From Solirubrobacteraceae bacterium (GTDB lineage Bacteria; Actinomycetota; Thermoleophilia; Solirubrobacterales; Solirubrobacteraceae), in contig JAUXSD010000009.1 of the NCBI GenBank assembly GCA_030681525.1, positions 1-63,773 on the forward strand: a stretch of DNA of 63,773 bases, given 5' to 3'. The notes below the pieces were generated by a model that saw only the letters and a program-made list of their open reading frames with translations, searched no databases and was not told the origin of the DNA. The position numbers and the translations under genes are program-made. Positions 40,055 to 47,532 of this stretch are shown piece after piece (the first letter of the stretch is position 1; every line of letters starts with the position of its first letter).

Positions 40055-42490
40055 TCAGTCGCCCTTGTGCGCGCGGCTGGCGCGCCCGACGGCCTTGATC
40101 GCGTACTTCGACGGCGCCAGCTTCACCGTCGGGTTGTCGATCTGGCCGAGGCGATCGATGAGCTTGATCCACTGCGAGGGCTTGAGGACCGACTCGGTCA
40201 GCCTGCCGCCCTTGCTCGGATCGAACTGCGGACGGAAGCCGACGTGGATGTGGTCGGCGTGATCGCCCATCGCCAGCGTGTTCGCCGCGCCCTCGTACGT
40301 CATGAGCGTGATGATCTGCGCGGGCTGCATCGTGCCCTGCAGCGTCAGCATGCGGCGCACCGCGATGTCCGTGATCGACCCGCCGCCCTGGTTGCCCATG
40401 ATCGGGATGCCGTTGATCTTGGCGATGTCGACCGCGTTGCCCGACGAGTGGGCCGAGACGTTGCCGCCTGCGGTGTAGAAGCCGTGGCCGCAGCGCAGCG
40501 ACGTGACCGTCGGCTTCAGGCCCGACGAGGCGAGGAACTCGAGCGTCGCGAGCACGCGGCGGTCGACGACGCCCGCCGCGACATCGCGGCGACCGCACGA
40601 GTACAGCTCGATCCTCGGGTTGGCCAGGACGCGCTGGATGAGCGTGTCCTTGCTCATGAGCAGGATCTGGCCGACCGTCGCGCCCTGGGCGTCCTCCCCG
40701 AAGAACGGGTTCTTGCCCTGAGCGCGGTAGATCGCGGTGGACTCGAGCAGCTTCCAGCCGTCGAGGATCGGCTTCGGATCGATCCGCGGAGCACCGCGGC
40801 CGGCCGGCCGGATCTCGAACAGCGTGTGCGGCGCGACGCCCTTGGCGGTCGTGCCGATGCGGCCGAGGATCGTGCCCGCGATGACGCGACGGCCCGGAAC
40901 GAGGCTCTTGAGCACGACGTCGTCACGGTTGAGGCCGTAGACCCCGGTGAAGTAGGACTTGATGCTCGTGCCGTCCGCCAGGGCGGACTCGGACTCGAGC
41001 AGCTGCTCCTTGCCACCCGCCGACATCGCGTTCGGACGCGTCGGGTTGGCGAACAGGCGCTCCTTCGTGAGCTTCGACGCCGCGTCGACGACCGGCTCGA
41101 CGACCTTCTTGGCGGTCGACTTGACCTTGTTCGAGCCGGCGCTGGCAGCCTGCGTCGGCGCAGCCTCGGCCTTCGGGAGCGCGAGCTCCTTGCGGATGGA
41201 CTCCTTGCTCTGCGTCTTCTTCTTGGGCACCGGCACCTGCGATGCGACCTTCTTCAGGCCCGCGTACGTGTAGGTATTGCCGTAGACGTCGCGCAGCATC
41301 ACGAAGTTGCCGAGGCGCTTGTTCTGGCCGACCTTGACGATCTTGCCGTCCTGGACAGCGACGACCGGCGACCCCGCCTTGGCGAAGATGTTGATCCCGC
41401 GGCGGGTGGTGACGCCCTCGACCGGCAGTGCGGCGTTCTTGCCGCGGGCCACGCGGCGGTTGACGTCGCGCTCGGAGATGTCGTCGGCGTACTTCGCGGT
41501 GGCGTGCACCGGGAACAGGCCCTGGGTCAGACCGCTGAGCGAGCCGATCAGGTCAGAGGGCATGCCGCCGATGAAGCGCGCCCGCATGAGCACGGAGTCG
41601 ACGTACCAGTCGGCGTGGTTGTAGGCGAAGATCGCCTTGCGCAGATCCTGGTCGGCCCCCGCCGCCTTGAGGTAGCGCGCTGCCGCGAAGATCGCGTCGA
41701 CCGGGTTGTAGGGGTCCTTCTTGCCGTCGCCGTTGGCATCGACGCCGAAGGACTTCCAGCTCGACGGGATGAACTGCATCCAGCCCATGGCCCCGGCGGA
41801 CGACACGTTGAGGTTGCGGCCGTAGTCGGTCTCGATCTCGTTGATCGCGGCCAGGACCTCCCAGCGCACGCCGTACTGGATGCCGGCGGCCTGGTAGATC
41901 GACAGCAAAAACGGCGGGATGCGGAACTTGTTGATGAAGAAGTTCGGGACGCCGACCGGGACTGGCCCAAGGGTTGCCAGCGACAGAGCCGGGTTCGTGA
42001 GCGTCGGGACGCCGTCGGAGTGACGCAGCCGGGTCTTCGTGGGGCGCTCGCGCTCGGGCAGCTGCGTGCTGAGAAGACGACCGGCGGAATCGAAGACGGG
42101 CTGGCCGACGGACGGCTTGCCCTTCTTCTTCTTGCTCGGCTTGAGGACGTCGAGCAGCTGGTCCTGCGCCTCGGCGGCGGGCGACGCCGGAGCGGCCGGG
42201 GCCCCTTGCGCGGGCGCCGTCGGCTTGATGGACAGCAGCGGACCGGACGGGGTGCTGGGCGACGTCGTCTCGACGAGGCTGAGCAGCGGCAGCTTCAGGC
42301 CAGGGATCTTGACCTGGTCCAGCGGAGTCTCAGCCGGGATGTCCAGCGTGATCGTGCGCTTGATGTTGCCAAGGAGCGTGAGCTCGAATGAGCGGGGCAC
42401 GGCCGCCGCTGGTGACGCAAAGGTTCCAAGACTGACGCCGATACCGCCGGTCATGGCCAAGGCGATGAGAAGCCTACGCTTGTGGTGCAT
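40055..42490 (-). CDS. Secreted multidomain murein hydrolase (SLT + degenerate M23 + M15-like)
   Basis: 811 residues with a signal peptide (LLIALAMTGGIGVSLGTFAS). A lytic transglycosylase domain (about 195-320) has the catalytic Glu in VLAAINEIETDYGRN and SSAGAMGWMQFIPSSW. Next is an M23-like fold whose metal motif reads RRGINIF instead of HxGxD and PHTLFEIRP instead of HLHFE, so zinc binding looks lost; about 100 Lys/Ala-rich residues split it. The C-terminus has SAHSSGNAVDIA and HADHIHVGF, M15-type zinc ligands that look intact. ATG 42490 has AGGA at the right distance; ATG 42502 lies too close to its GGGGAG. Confidence 0.85.
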   Translation of the reverse strand: MHHKRRLLIALAMTGGIGVSLGTFASPAAAVPRSFELTLLGNIKRTITLDIPAETPLDQVKIPGLKLPLLSLVETTSPSTPSGPLLSIKPTAPAQGAPAAPASPAAEAQDQLLDVLKPSKKKKGKPSVGQPVFDSAGRLLSTQLPERERPTKTRLRHSDGVPTLTNPALSLATLGPVPVGVPNFFINKFRIPPFLLSIYQAAGIQYGVRWEVLAAINEIETDYGRNLNVSSAGAMGWMQFIPSSWKSFGVDANGDGKKDPYNPVDAIFAAARYLKAAGADQDLRKAIFAYNHADWYVDSVLMRARFIGGMPSDLIGSLSGLTQGLFPVHATAKYADDISERDVNRRVARGKNAALPVEGVTTRRGINIFAKAGSPVVAVQDGKIVKVGQNKRLGNFVMLRDVYGNTYTYAGLKKVASQVPVPKKKTQSKESIRKELALPKAEAAPTQAASAGSNKVKSTAKKVVEPVVDAASKLTKERLFANPTRPNAMSAGGKEQLLESESALADGTSIKSYFTGVYGLNRDDVVLKSLVPGRRVIAGTILGRIGTTAKGVAPHTLFEIRPAGRGAPRIDPKPILDGWKLLESTAIYRAQGKNPFFGEDAQGATVGQILLMSKDTLIQRVLANPRIELYSCGRRDVAAGVVDRRVLATLEFLASSGLKPTVTSLRCGHGFYTAGGNVSAHSSGNAVDIAKINGIPIMGNQGGGSITDIAVRRMLTLQGTMQPAQIITLMTYEGAANTLAMGDHADHIHVGFRPQFDPSKGGRLTESVLKPSQWIKLIDRLGQIDNPTVKLAPSKYAIKAVGRASRAHKGD

Positions 42491-42625
42491 GTGTTCCTGC
42501 ATCTCCCCCCTGGAGGTGTCCCGAATACGCGAGCCCGATGCGCGTGCGCGGCAGACTATCGGGAATCGGCGTCGAACGCTAAACCCGCGATAAGTGGCTG
42601 CCCCGCATGCGCCCCGCGTCCGGCC

Positions 42626-42654
42626 ATTACAGCGGGCGCGGCGGACAACGGCAA
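42626..42654 (-). promoter_or_regulatory. Candidate promoter of the murein hydrolase gene
   Basis: On the minus strand TTGCCG (42654-42649) and TGTAAT (42631-42626) are exactly 17 nt apart. It would give a leader of about 130 nt; I see no known riboswitch in that leader. Confidence 0.45.
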
Positions 42655-42771
42655 GGGCCGCTTCGATTCTTGCGACACGCGGCCGGCCGCGTTTGCTTCA
42701 CGCGCGCCCGCGAGGCAAGAGCACTGCGGTAGCCTCCGTCGGCCCCGCCAATCAGGAGGAAATCCCGTTCG

Positions 42772-43218
42772 ATGAGCGACTATGACGAGGCCGATGGGCT
42801 GCGCGAGCGGCTGACGAAGCAGGGCGAGGACACGCTCGGCAAGCTCGCTGAGGACCTCATGGCCAACCCGCTCGTCGCGGGCGCCCTCCAGCGCGCGTTC
42901 GACGCGCGCGAGAAGGCCGCCAGTGCCCAGGAGGCCGCGCTCGGTGCGCTCATGCTGCCGTCGGCGGCCGACATCGAGCGCCTGACGCGGCGGGTGCGCT
43001 CGGTCTCCCAGCGCCTGGAGGGCATCGAGGACGGCATCGACCGCCTCGACGAGCGCGTCGCCGCCACGGCGACCGCGGCCGGCCTCGAGTCGCGCCTGGA
43101 GGCGATCGAGAACCACCTGGCGGCCCTGACGAAGGAGCTGCACGGCCTGCACGCCGCCCTGCCCACGGCGGCGAAGTCCGTCTCGCCGCGCCAGGAGCGC
43201 CTGAAGGTCTCGGGCTGA
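42772..43218 (+). CDS. Coiled-coil, phasin-like protein
   Basis: 148 residues, helical throughout. LRERLTKQGEDTLGKLAEDL, then MANPLVAGALQRAFDAREKA, resembles actinobacterial phasin/poly-hydroxyalkanoate granule-associated small proteins; IERLTRRVRSVSQRLEGIED and LESRLEAIENHLAALTKELH form a regular coiled coil. AGGAGG lies 13 nt before ATG 42772. A paralogue-like gene follows at 43967. The function is a guess from composition. Confidence 0.7.
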   Translation: MSDYDEADGLRERLTKQGEDTLGKLAEDLMANPLVAGALQRAFDAREKAASAQEAALGALMLPSAADIERLTRRVRSVSQRLEGIEDGIDRLDERVAATATAAGLESRLEAIENHLAALTKELHGLHAALPTAAKSVSPRQERLKVSG

Positions 43219-43219
43219 G

Positions 43220-43942
43220 TTAGGCCGCGACCGCCGCGAGCGCGTTCGCGCCGACGCGGCCCAGATGCTCGGCCGCCCGCAGCAGCGCCTCGCCGTCGAT
43301 CCGGCGCCGCTCGCCCTCTGCGCTGAAGACGTCGCTCACCGCCAGCAGGCAGCCGACGTGGATGCCGCGCAGCCGCCCGACCTGCAGCAGCGTCGCCGCC
43401 TCCATCTCGACCGCCAGCGCGCCGGCCTCGCGCCACGCGTGGGCGCGCGTGAGGTCACGCTCGTAGAACAGGTCGCTCGTCGCGATCGCCCCGCCGTGCG
43501 CGCGTGCGCGGTCGAGCGCCGCGCCGCTCGCCGCGCTGCGCAGCGCGGCGACGAGCCCGGGGTCGGCCGCCACGCGCCCGTCGGCGCCGAGCGCCCGGCT
43601 GGCGCCGTCGTAGGCCAGCGCGGCGTCGGCGATCACGAGGTCGCCGAGCGCGAGCGCGGGGTCCAGCGCCCCGCACGTGCCGACCCGGATCGCGTGCGTC
43701 AGGCCGAGGTCGCAGAGCTCCTCGAGCACGATCGCCGCGCTCGGGCCGCCCATCCCGGTGCTCTGGATCGTCATCGGCTCGCCGTCGGCGGCCGTGCCGG
43801 TGTAGCCCCACAGGCCGCGGTTGTGGTTGAACATCTTGGGCTCCGAGAGCACGAGCTGCGCGAGCGCGAGCGCGCGACCGGGATCTCCGGGCAGCAGCGC
43901 GCGCGAGGCCAGCGGGGCGGTGGGGTGGATGTGGACGGGCAT
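43220..43942 (-). CDS. Purine/uridine nucleoside phosphorylase (DeoD/Udp fold)
   Basis: 240 residues. Phosphate and nucleoside site blocks are ALLPGDPGRALALAQ, VQSTGMGG-like IQSTGMGGPSAAIVLEEL, IRVGTCGALDPAL and the ribose-binding EMEAATL. It splits nucleosides with phosphate to base and ribose-1-phosphate. LLAVSDVFSAEGERRRI near the end fits the DeoD/Udp group; purine versus uridine preference cannot be decided by eye. It ends 1 nt from the convergent phasin-like gene. Confidence 0.88.
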   Translation of the reverse strand: MPVHIHPTAPLASRALLPGDPGRALALAQLVLSEPKMFNHNRGLWGYTGTAADGEPMTIQSTGMGGPSAAIVLEELCDLGLTHAIRVGTCGALDPALALGDLVIADAALAYDGASRALGADGRVAADPGLVAALRSAASGAALDRARAHGGAIATSDLFYERDLTRAHAWREAGALAVEMEAATLLQVGRLRGIHVGCLLAVSDVFSAEGERRRIDGEALLRAAEHLGRVGANALAAVAA

Positions 43943-43960
43943 GGGGGAGCGGCATATGAT
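43931..43960 (+). promoter_or_regulatory. Promoter of the histone-H1-like/phasin gene
   Basis: GTGGAC (43931-43936) and TATGAT (43955-43960) with an 18-nt spacer; the -10 ends 6 nt before ATG 43967, suggesting a leaderless mRNA. The -35 region overlaps the start of the divergent phosphorylase gene. Confidence 0.55.
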
Positions 43961-43966
43961 CGGGGC

Positions 43967-44392
43967 ATGGCCAAAAAGAAGAGCGCCTCGCGGGCCGATG
44001 CCGTCCGCGACGCCGTCGATCAGGCCTTCAAGTCGCAGATCCCGCGCGACACGATCTCCGGGGTGCTCGACGAGATCGGCAACACCGCCGGCCGCCTGCG
44101 CGGGGCCGTCGACGAGCTGCGCCCGGCCAGCGAGGCCGACGTCAAGGCCTTGCGCTCGGAGATCAAGAAGCTGCGCTCGGACCTCGCCGCGCTGCGCACC
44201 CGCGTCGACTCGCTGGAGGTCAAGCCGGGCCCGGCGCCGCGCCGCCCGCGCGCCGGTGCCGCCAAGCCGGCCGCGGCGAAGCGCACGGCCGCCAGGCCCA
44301 CCGCCGCGAAGCGCGCCGCGGGGACGAAGTCTTCGGCCGCGAAGCCGGCCGCGGCGAAGCGGGCGCGCAAGTCGCCGCCCGCCGCCGGGTAA
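43967..44392 (+). CDS. Phasin-like coiled coil with histone-H1-like Lys/Ala tail
   Basis: 141 residues. The first 85 (SRADAVRDAVDQAFKSQIPR, then ASEADVKALRSEIKKLRSDL) form a helix and coiled coil like polyhydroxyalkanoate granule or phasin-related proteins. The tail is a run of AAKPAAAKR-type repeats typical of bacterial histone H1-like DNA-binding tails. It may therefore bridge DNA with a protein or granule surface. The ribosome site is weak, matching the leaderless promoter. Confidence 0.72.
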   Translation: MAKKKSASRADAVRDAVDQAFKSQIPRDTISGVLDEIGNTAGRLRGAVDELRPASEADVKALRSEIKKLRSDLAALRTRVDSLEVKPGPAPRRPRAGAAKPAAAKRTAARPTAAKRAAGTKSSAAKPAAAKRARKSPPAAG

Positions 44393-44423
44393 CGACCACT
44401 GCAGTCAGCCAAGGAGGTCACGC

Positions 44424-44849
44424 ATGGGTGCCGAGTTCAGCGGCCCGAAGGAGTTTCGCGAGGTGATGGACCGCATCTTCACGCTCATGAGCGAGGACCC
44501 GGACATGGGCCCCAAGCTGCGCGACGCCGATGTGCCGCAGCGCTTCGAGTTCGACGACGTCGACATGGTCGTCAACATCCGCGGCGCCTACGAGGGCGAG
44601 GAGGGCTGCCTGCACTGGCAGTGGAACGACGACATCGACTGGAAGCCCAAGGTCAAGATGTCGATGTCCTCCGAGACCGCGAACAAGTACTTCCAGGGCA
44701 AGGAGAACGTGCCGATCGCGATCGCCCGGCGCCGGATCAAGACGAGCGGCGACGTGAAGGCGGCGCTCGCGCTGATCCCGATCACCAAGCCCGTCTACGC
44801 CCAGTACCGCGAGGTCGTCAAGGCCGAGTACCCGCACCTCGAGGTGTGA
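44424..44849 (+). CDS. SCP2-like sterol/lipid-binding protein
   Basis: 141 residues. GPKEFREVMDRIFTLMSEDP, DMVVNIRGAYEGEEGCLHWQ, WKPKVKMSMSSETANKYFQG and AIARRRIKTSGDVKAALALI follow the SCP2 alpha/beta fold that holds a lipid in a tunnel. ATG 44424 has a perfect AAGGAGGT five nt upstream, among the strongest in the window. It may carry acyl-CoAs or hopanoids; the ligand is unknown. Confidence 0.82.
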   Translation: MGAEFSGPKEFREVMDRIFTLMSEDPDMGPKLRDADVPQRFEFDDVDMVVNIRGAYEGEEGCLHWQWNDDIDWKPKVKMSMSSETANKYFQGKENVPIAIARRRIKTSGDVKAALALIPITKPVYAQYREVVKAEYPHLEV

Positions 44850-44886
44850 TCGGCCTCACGCGCGCACCCGCGGACATTAAGAACCG

Positions 44887-44915
44887 TTGACAGGGCGGCG
44901 CGCGAGGCATATGAA
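44887..44915 (+). promoter_or_regulatory. Consensus promoter with a long downstream leader
   Basis: TTGACA (44887-44892), a 17-nt spacer and TATGAA (44910-44915) make the best sigma-70-type promoter in the window. The next start codon is 145 nt away (ATG 45060), leaving a leader of roughly 135 nt. Confidence 0.75.
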
Positions 44916-45018
44916 TCAGCTACCAGGTCGAACAGTGGTTGGTTCGCCATCCGCGAGGCGCCGCCGGTACGAAGACGAGCGCCGTCGACCGAGGCAGCGG
45001 GCCCTGACGCCCGCAGGC

Positions 45019-45038
45019 GGCGGGACCACGGTCCCGCC
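45019..45038 (+). promoter_or_regulatory. Hairpin in the leader of the cyclase gene
   Basis: GGCGGGACC and GGTCCCGCC form a 9-bp stem around two nt, followed by GTCATTCTGA, and end 21 nt before the cyclase ATG. It could be a regulatory stem near the ribosome site or the end of a short RNA made from the strong promoter upstream. Confidence 0.5.
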
Positions 45039-45059
45039 GTCATTCTGAGCGCTTCCGCG

Positions 45060-46253
45060 ATGTCCGGCTCGCCTCCGCCGACCGCCGCCGAGGTCGCGCG
45101 CGACATCGGCACGAGCCCGGCGACGCTGCGCCGCTGGATCGACCGCGGCCTGCTGCCGCAGTATGACGGCGTCTGGACGCCGACCGCCGTCGCGCACGCC
45201 CGCCTCGTCGCGCGGATGCGCGACCGCGGCTACTCGCTCGAGCAGATCCGCGCGGCCGGCGAGAGCGGGCGCCTCGTGTCGAGCTACATGCAGACGCTGC
45301 TGCCGCCCCCCGCCGCCACGCACACGCTCGAGGAGGCGTTCGTGCAGACCGGCCTGGAGCCGGCGCTCAGCGAGCGCATCCTCATGACGCTCGGGCTGCC
45401 CGCACAGGCCGAGCGCCGGCTCACCGCCGGCGAGCTCGAGCTGCTGCGCTACTCGGCGGCGGCGCTCGCGGCGGGGTTTCCGCTCGTCGCGTTCCTGCAG
45501 CTCGTGCGCGTGTACGGGCAGGCGCTCGCCCAGATCGCCGACGCGGAGGTGCGGCTGTTTCACCTCTACGTCCACGAGCCGCTCATGCGCGATGGCGTGC
45601 CGGGCGTGGAGCTGTCCGAATCGATGCGCGACCTTGTCGCCGACGTCCTGCCGCTCGCCACGCCGGTCATGGACCTCGTCCACCAGCGCCTGCTGGGGCA
45701 CTTCATCGACCAGGACGTCGTCGGCCACATGGAGGCCGAGCTCGACGGCCATCCGGATCTCGACCTCGGCCACCTGCGCGTCGCGATCGCGTTCGCCGAC
45801 CTCGCCGGCTACACGCGGATGACCGAGGAGCTCGGCGACGAGCACGCGGTGGACGTCGTCGAGCGCTTCGTCGCGGAGGTCGAGCAGGGGCTGCCCGAGG
45901 ACGCGCGGATCGTCAAGACGATCGGCGACGCGGTGATGGTCGTCGCCGGCGACGTCGCGGCGCTGGCGGACTGGGCCGTGGCCTTCCAGGCCGCCCAGAC
46001 CACACGGCCGCTGCCGCGTGTCGGGATGCACTGCGGCGAGGTCGTCTACCGCGACGGCGACTACTTCGGGCGCGAGGTCAACCAGGCCGCGCGGGTGTCG
46101 GCGCGCTCGGCGGCCGGCGAGGTGCTCGTCACGCGCCCGGTCGTCGAGGCGGCCGGGCCGGACCTCGTGTTCGAGCGCATCGGCGAGGTGCGGCTGAAGG
46201 GCTTCAGCGAGCCGACCGAGCTGTTCGTCGCGCGGCGGCGGGGAGACGGCTGA
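45060..46253 (+). CDS. MerR-type DNA-binding domain fused to a class III nucleotide cyclase
   Basis: 397 residues, no membrane span. Residues 8-70 read as a MerR helix-turn-helix (TAAEVARDIGTSPATLRRWI, GVWTPTAVAHARLVARMRDR). The middle 150 residues are helical and may be a sensor. The C-terminus is a class III cyclase: metal Asp in AFADLAGYTRMTEELG, KTIGDAVMVV (second metal Asp and substrate Lys) and GREVNQAARVSARS with the transition-state Asn/Arg. It probably makes cAMP. The fusion could let it bind DNA and signal, or the HTH may be only a regulatory fold. Confidence 0.82.
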   Translation: MSGSPPPTAAEVARDIGTSPATLRRWIDRGLLPQYDGVWTPTAVAHARLVARMRDRGYSLEQIRAAGESGRLVSSYMQTLLPPPAATHTLEEAFVQTGLEPALSERILMTLGLPAQAERRLTAGELELLRYSAAALAAGFPLVAFLQLVRVYGQALAQIADAEVRLFHLYVHEPLMRDGVPGVELSESMRDLVADVLPLATPVMDLVHQRLLGHFIDQDVVGHMEAELDGHPDLDLGHLRVAIAFADLAGYTRMTEELGDEHAVDVVERFVAEVEQGLPEDARIVKTIGDAVMVVAGDVAALADWAVAFQAAQTTRPLPRVGMHCGEVVYRDGDYFGREVNQAARVSARSAAGEVLVTRPVVEAAGPDLVFERIGEVRLKGFSEPTELFVARRRGDG

Positions 46254-46265
46254 GGCGCCGGCGCC

Positions 46266-46625
46266 TCAGAACGTGTGGTGGACGGCCTCGAGGTTGTTGC
46301 CGTCGGGATCGAGGACGAAGGCGCCGTAGTAGCCGGGGTGGTACTGCGGCCGCAGCCCGGGTCCGCCGTTGTCGTTGCCGCCGGCGGCGAGGGCGGCGGC
46401 GTGAAATGCGTCGACGGCCGCGCGGTCCTCGGCGCGCAGCGCGACGTGGGCGACCGTCGGCGCGTCGGATTGCGCCAGCCAGAGGTCCGGAAACCGCGGA
46501 CCCATCCCCACGACGCCGGGGGCCGGCTCCATGACGACGCGATAGCCGAGCGGCGCCAGCGCCTGCTCGTAGAACGCCTTACTGCGCTCGGCGTCGGCGA
46601 CGTGCAGCTTGATGTGGTCGATCAT
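46266..46625 (-). CDS. Glyoxalase/VOC-fold protein
   Basis: 119 residues with the two-beta-alpha-beta-beta-beta VOC layout: DHIKLHVADAERSKAFYEQA and LAPLGYRVVME, then VAHVALRAEDRAAVDAFHAA and GAFVLDPDGNNLEAVHHTF. Metal ligands His4, His in VAHVAL and Glu in NLEAV are present. Members include glyoxalases, dioxygenases and antibiotic-binding proteins; the substrate is open. Confidence 0.85.
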   Translation of the reverse strand: MIDHIKLHVADAERSKAFYEQALAPLGYRVVMEPAPGVVGMGPRFPDLWLAQSDAPTVAHVALRAEDRAAVDAFHAAALAAGGNDNGGPGLRPQYHPGYYGAFVLDPDGNNLEAVHHTF

Positions 46626-46702
46626 GCGCGAAATCTACGCCTCCTGGGCGAGCTGGCGGCTCTGGGCCTGCGCTGTCGCGCCGTGTTCGCGTAGTCGTCG
46701 GC

Positions 46703-46785
46703 GAACTGCGGCTCTGAGGGTGTGGGTCTTGTCTGGCGGCGGCGGGCGCGCCGGGTTCGGCGTGGGTCGTGACGCGCCGGGTACG
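46703..46785 (+). repeat. Possible copy A of a short dispersed intergenic repeat
   Basis: CGAACTGCGGCTCTGAGGG at 46702 and CGGCGTGGGT downstream resemble parts of the two better copies at 53907 and 54887. It lies in the 241-nt gap 46626-46866, where no gene is seen. Weakest of the three. Confidence 0.3.
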
Positions 46786-46866
46786 GATGTCGGACCGGGT
46801 GCGTCACGATGCCCGTCTGAGCGTCGGGTGTGGCGATGTCACTCGCACGTCACGCTCGCGCCGAAA

Positions 46867-47532
46867 CTACTCCAGCATCCGCCGGTCCGCCGCCCACCGC
46901 GACAGCTCGTGGCGGCTGGAGAGCTGCAGCTTGCGCAGCACCGCCGAGACGTGCGCCTCGACGGTCTTCGCCGAGATCCCCAGCCGCTGCGCGATCTCCT
47001 TGTACATGTAGCCGCGCGCGATGTGCTGCAGCACCTCGCGCTCGCGCGGCGTGAGCTGGTCGAGGTCGGCCTCGTCGGCGGCCGCGCTGGCCGCGGCCGG
47101 CGCGGCCCCCGCGAACGCGTCGAGCACGAAGCCGGCCAGGCGCGGCGAGAACACCGCATCGCCCTCGTGCACGCGGCGCACCGCGTCGGCCAGGTCGGCG
47201 CCGGAGATCGTCTTCGTCACGTAGCCGCGCGCGCCGGCCCGGATCACCGCGATGACGTCCTCGGCGGCATCGGACACCGACAGCGCGAGAAACTGCGTGG
47301 CCGGGGCGCCGGCGCCGACCTGGCGCAGGACCTCCAACCCGCCGCCGTCGGGCATGTGCACGTCGAGCAGGACCACGTCCGGCGCGAGCTCGCAGATCAA
47401 CGCGACCGCCTCCGCCACGGTCGCCGCAGCGCCGACGACGTCGACGAGCCCGTCGAGCTCGGCGCGCACGCCGGCGCGAAACAGGGCGTGGTCGTCGACG
47501 AGCACGACGCTGACCTCCGGCGCAGGCTTCAT
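46867..47532 (-). CDS. NarL/LuxR-type response regulator (LiaR-like)
   Basis: 221 residues. The receiver has the DD pair in VVLVDDHALFRAG, phospho-Asp in VVLLDVHMPDGGG and Lys in GYVTKTISG. The LuxR helix-turn-helix is LTPREREVLQHIARGYMYKE and ISAKTVEAHVSAVLRKLQL. ATG 47532 overlaps the kinase stop (ATGA). It should be phosphorylated by the kinase encoded just upstream. Confidence 0.93.
   Translation of the reverse strand: MKPAPEVSVVLVDDHALFRAGVRAELDGLVDVVGAAATVAEAVALICELAPDVVLLDVHMPDGGGLEVLRQVGAGAPATQFLALSVSDAAEDVIAVIRAGARGYVTKTISGADLADAVRRVHEGDAVFSPRLAGFVLDAFAGAAPAAASAAADEADLDQLTPREREVLQHIARGYMYKEIAQRLGISAKTVEAHVSAVLRKLQLSSRHELSRWAADRRMLE

Noticed and set aside
39956-42391. 811-residue plus-strand frame
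   Set aside because: Antisense to the murein hydrolase; Arg/Asp/Ala repeats without domain signatures.
42503-42650. Cyclic-di-AMP (ydaO) riboswitch before the murein hydrolase
   Set aside because: Expected for actinobacterial cell-wall enzymes, but the conserved aptamer blocks are not visible in the leader.
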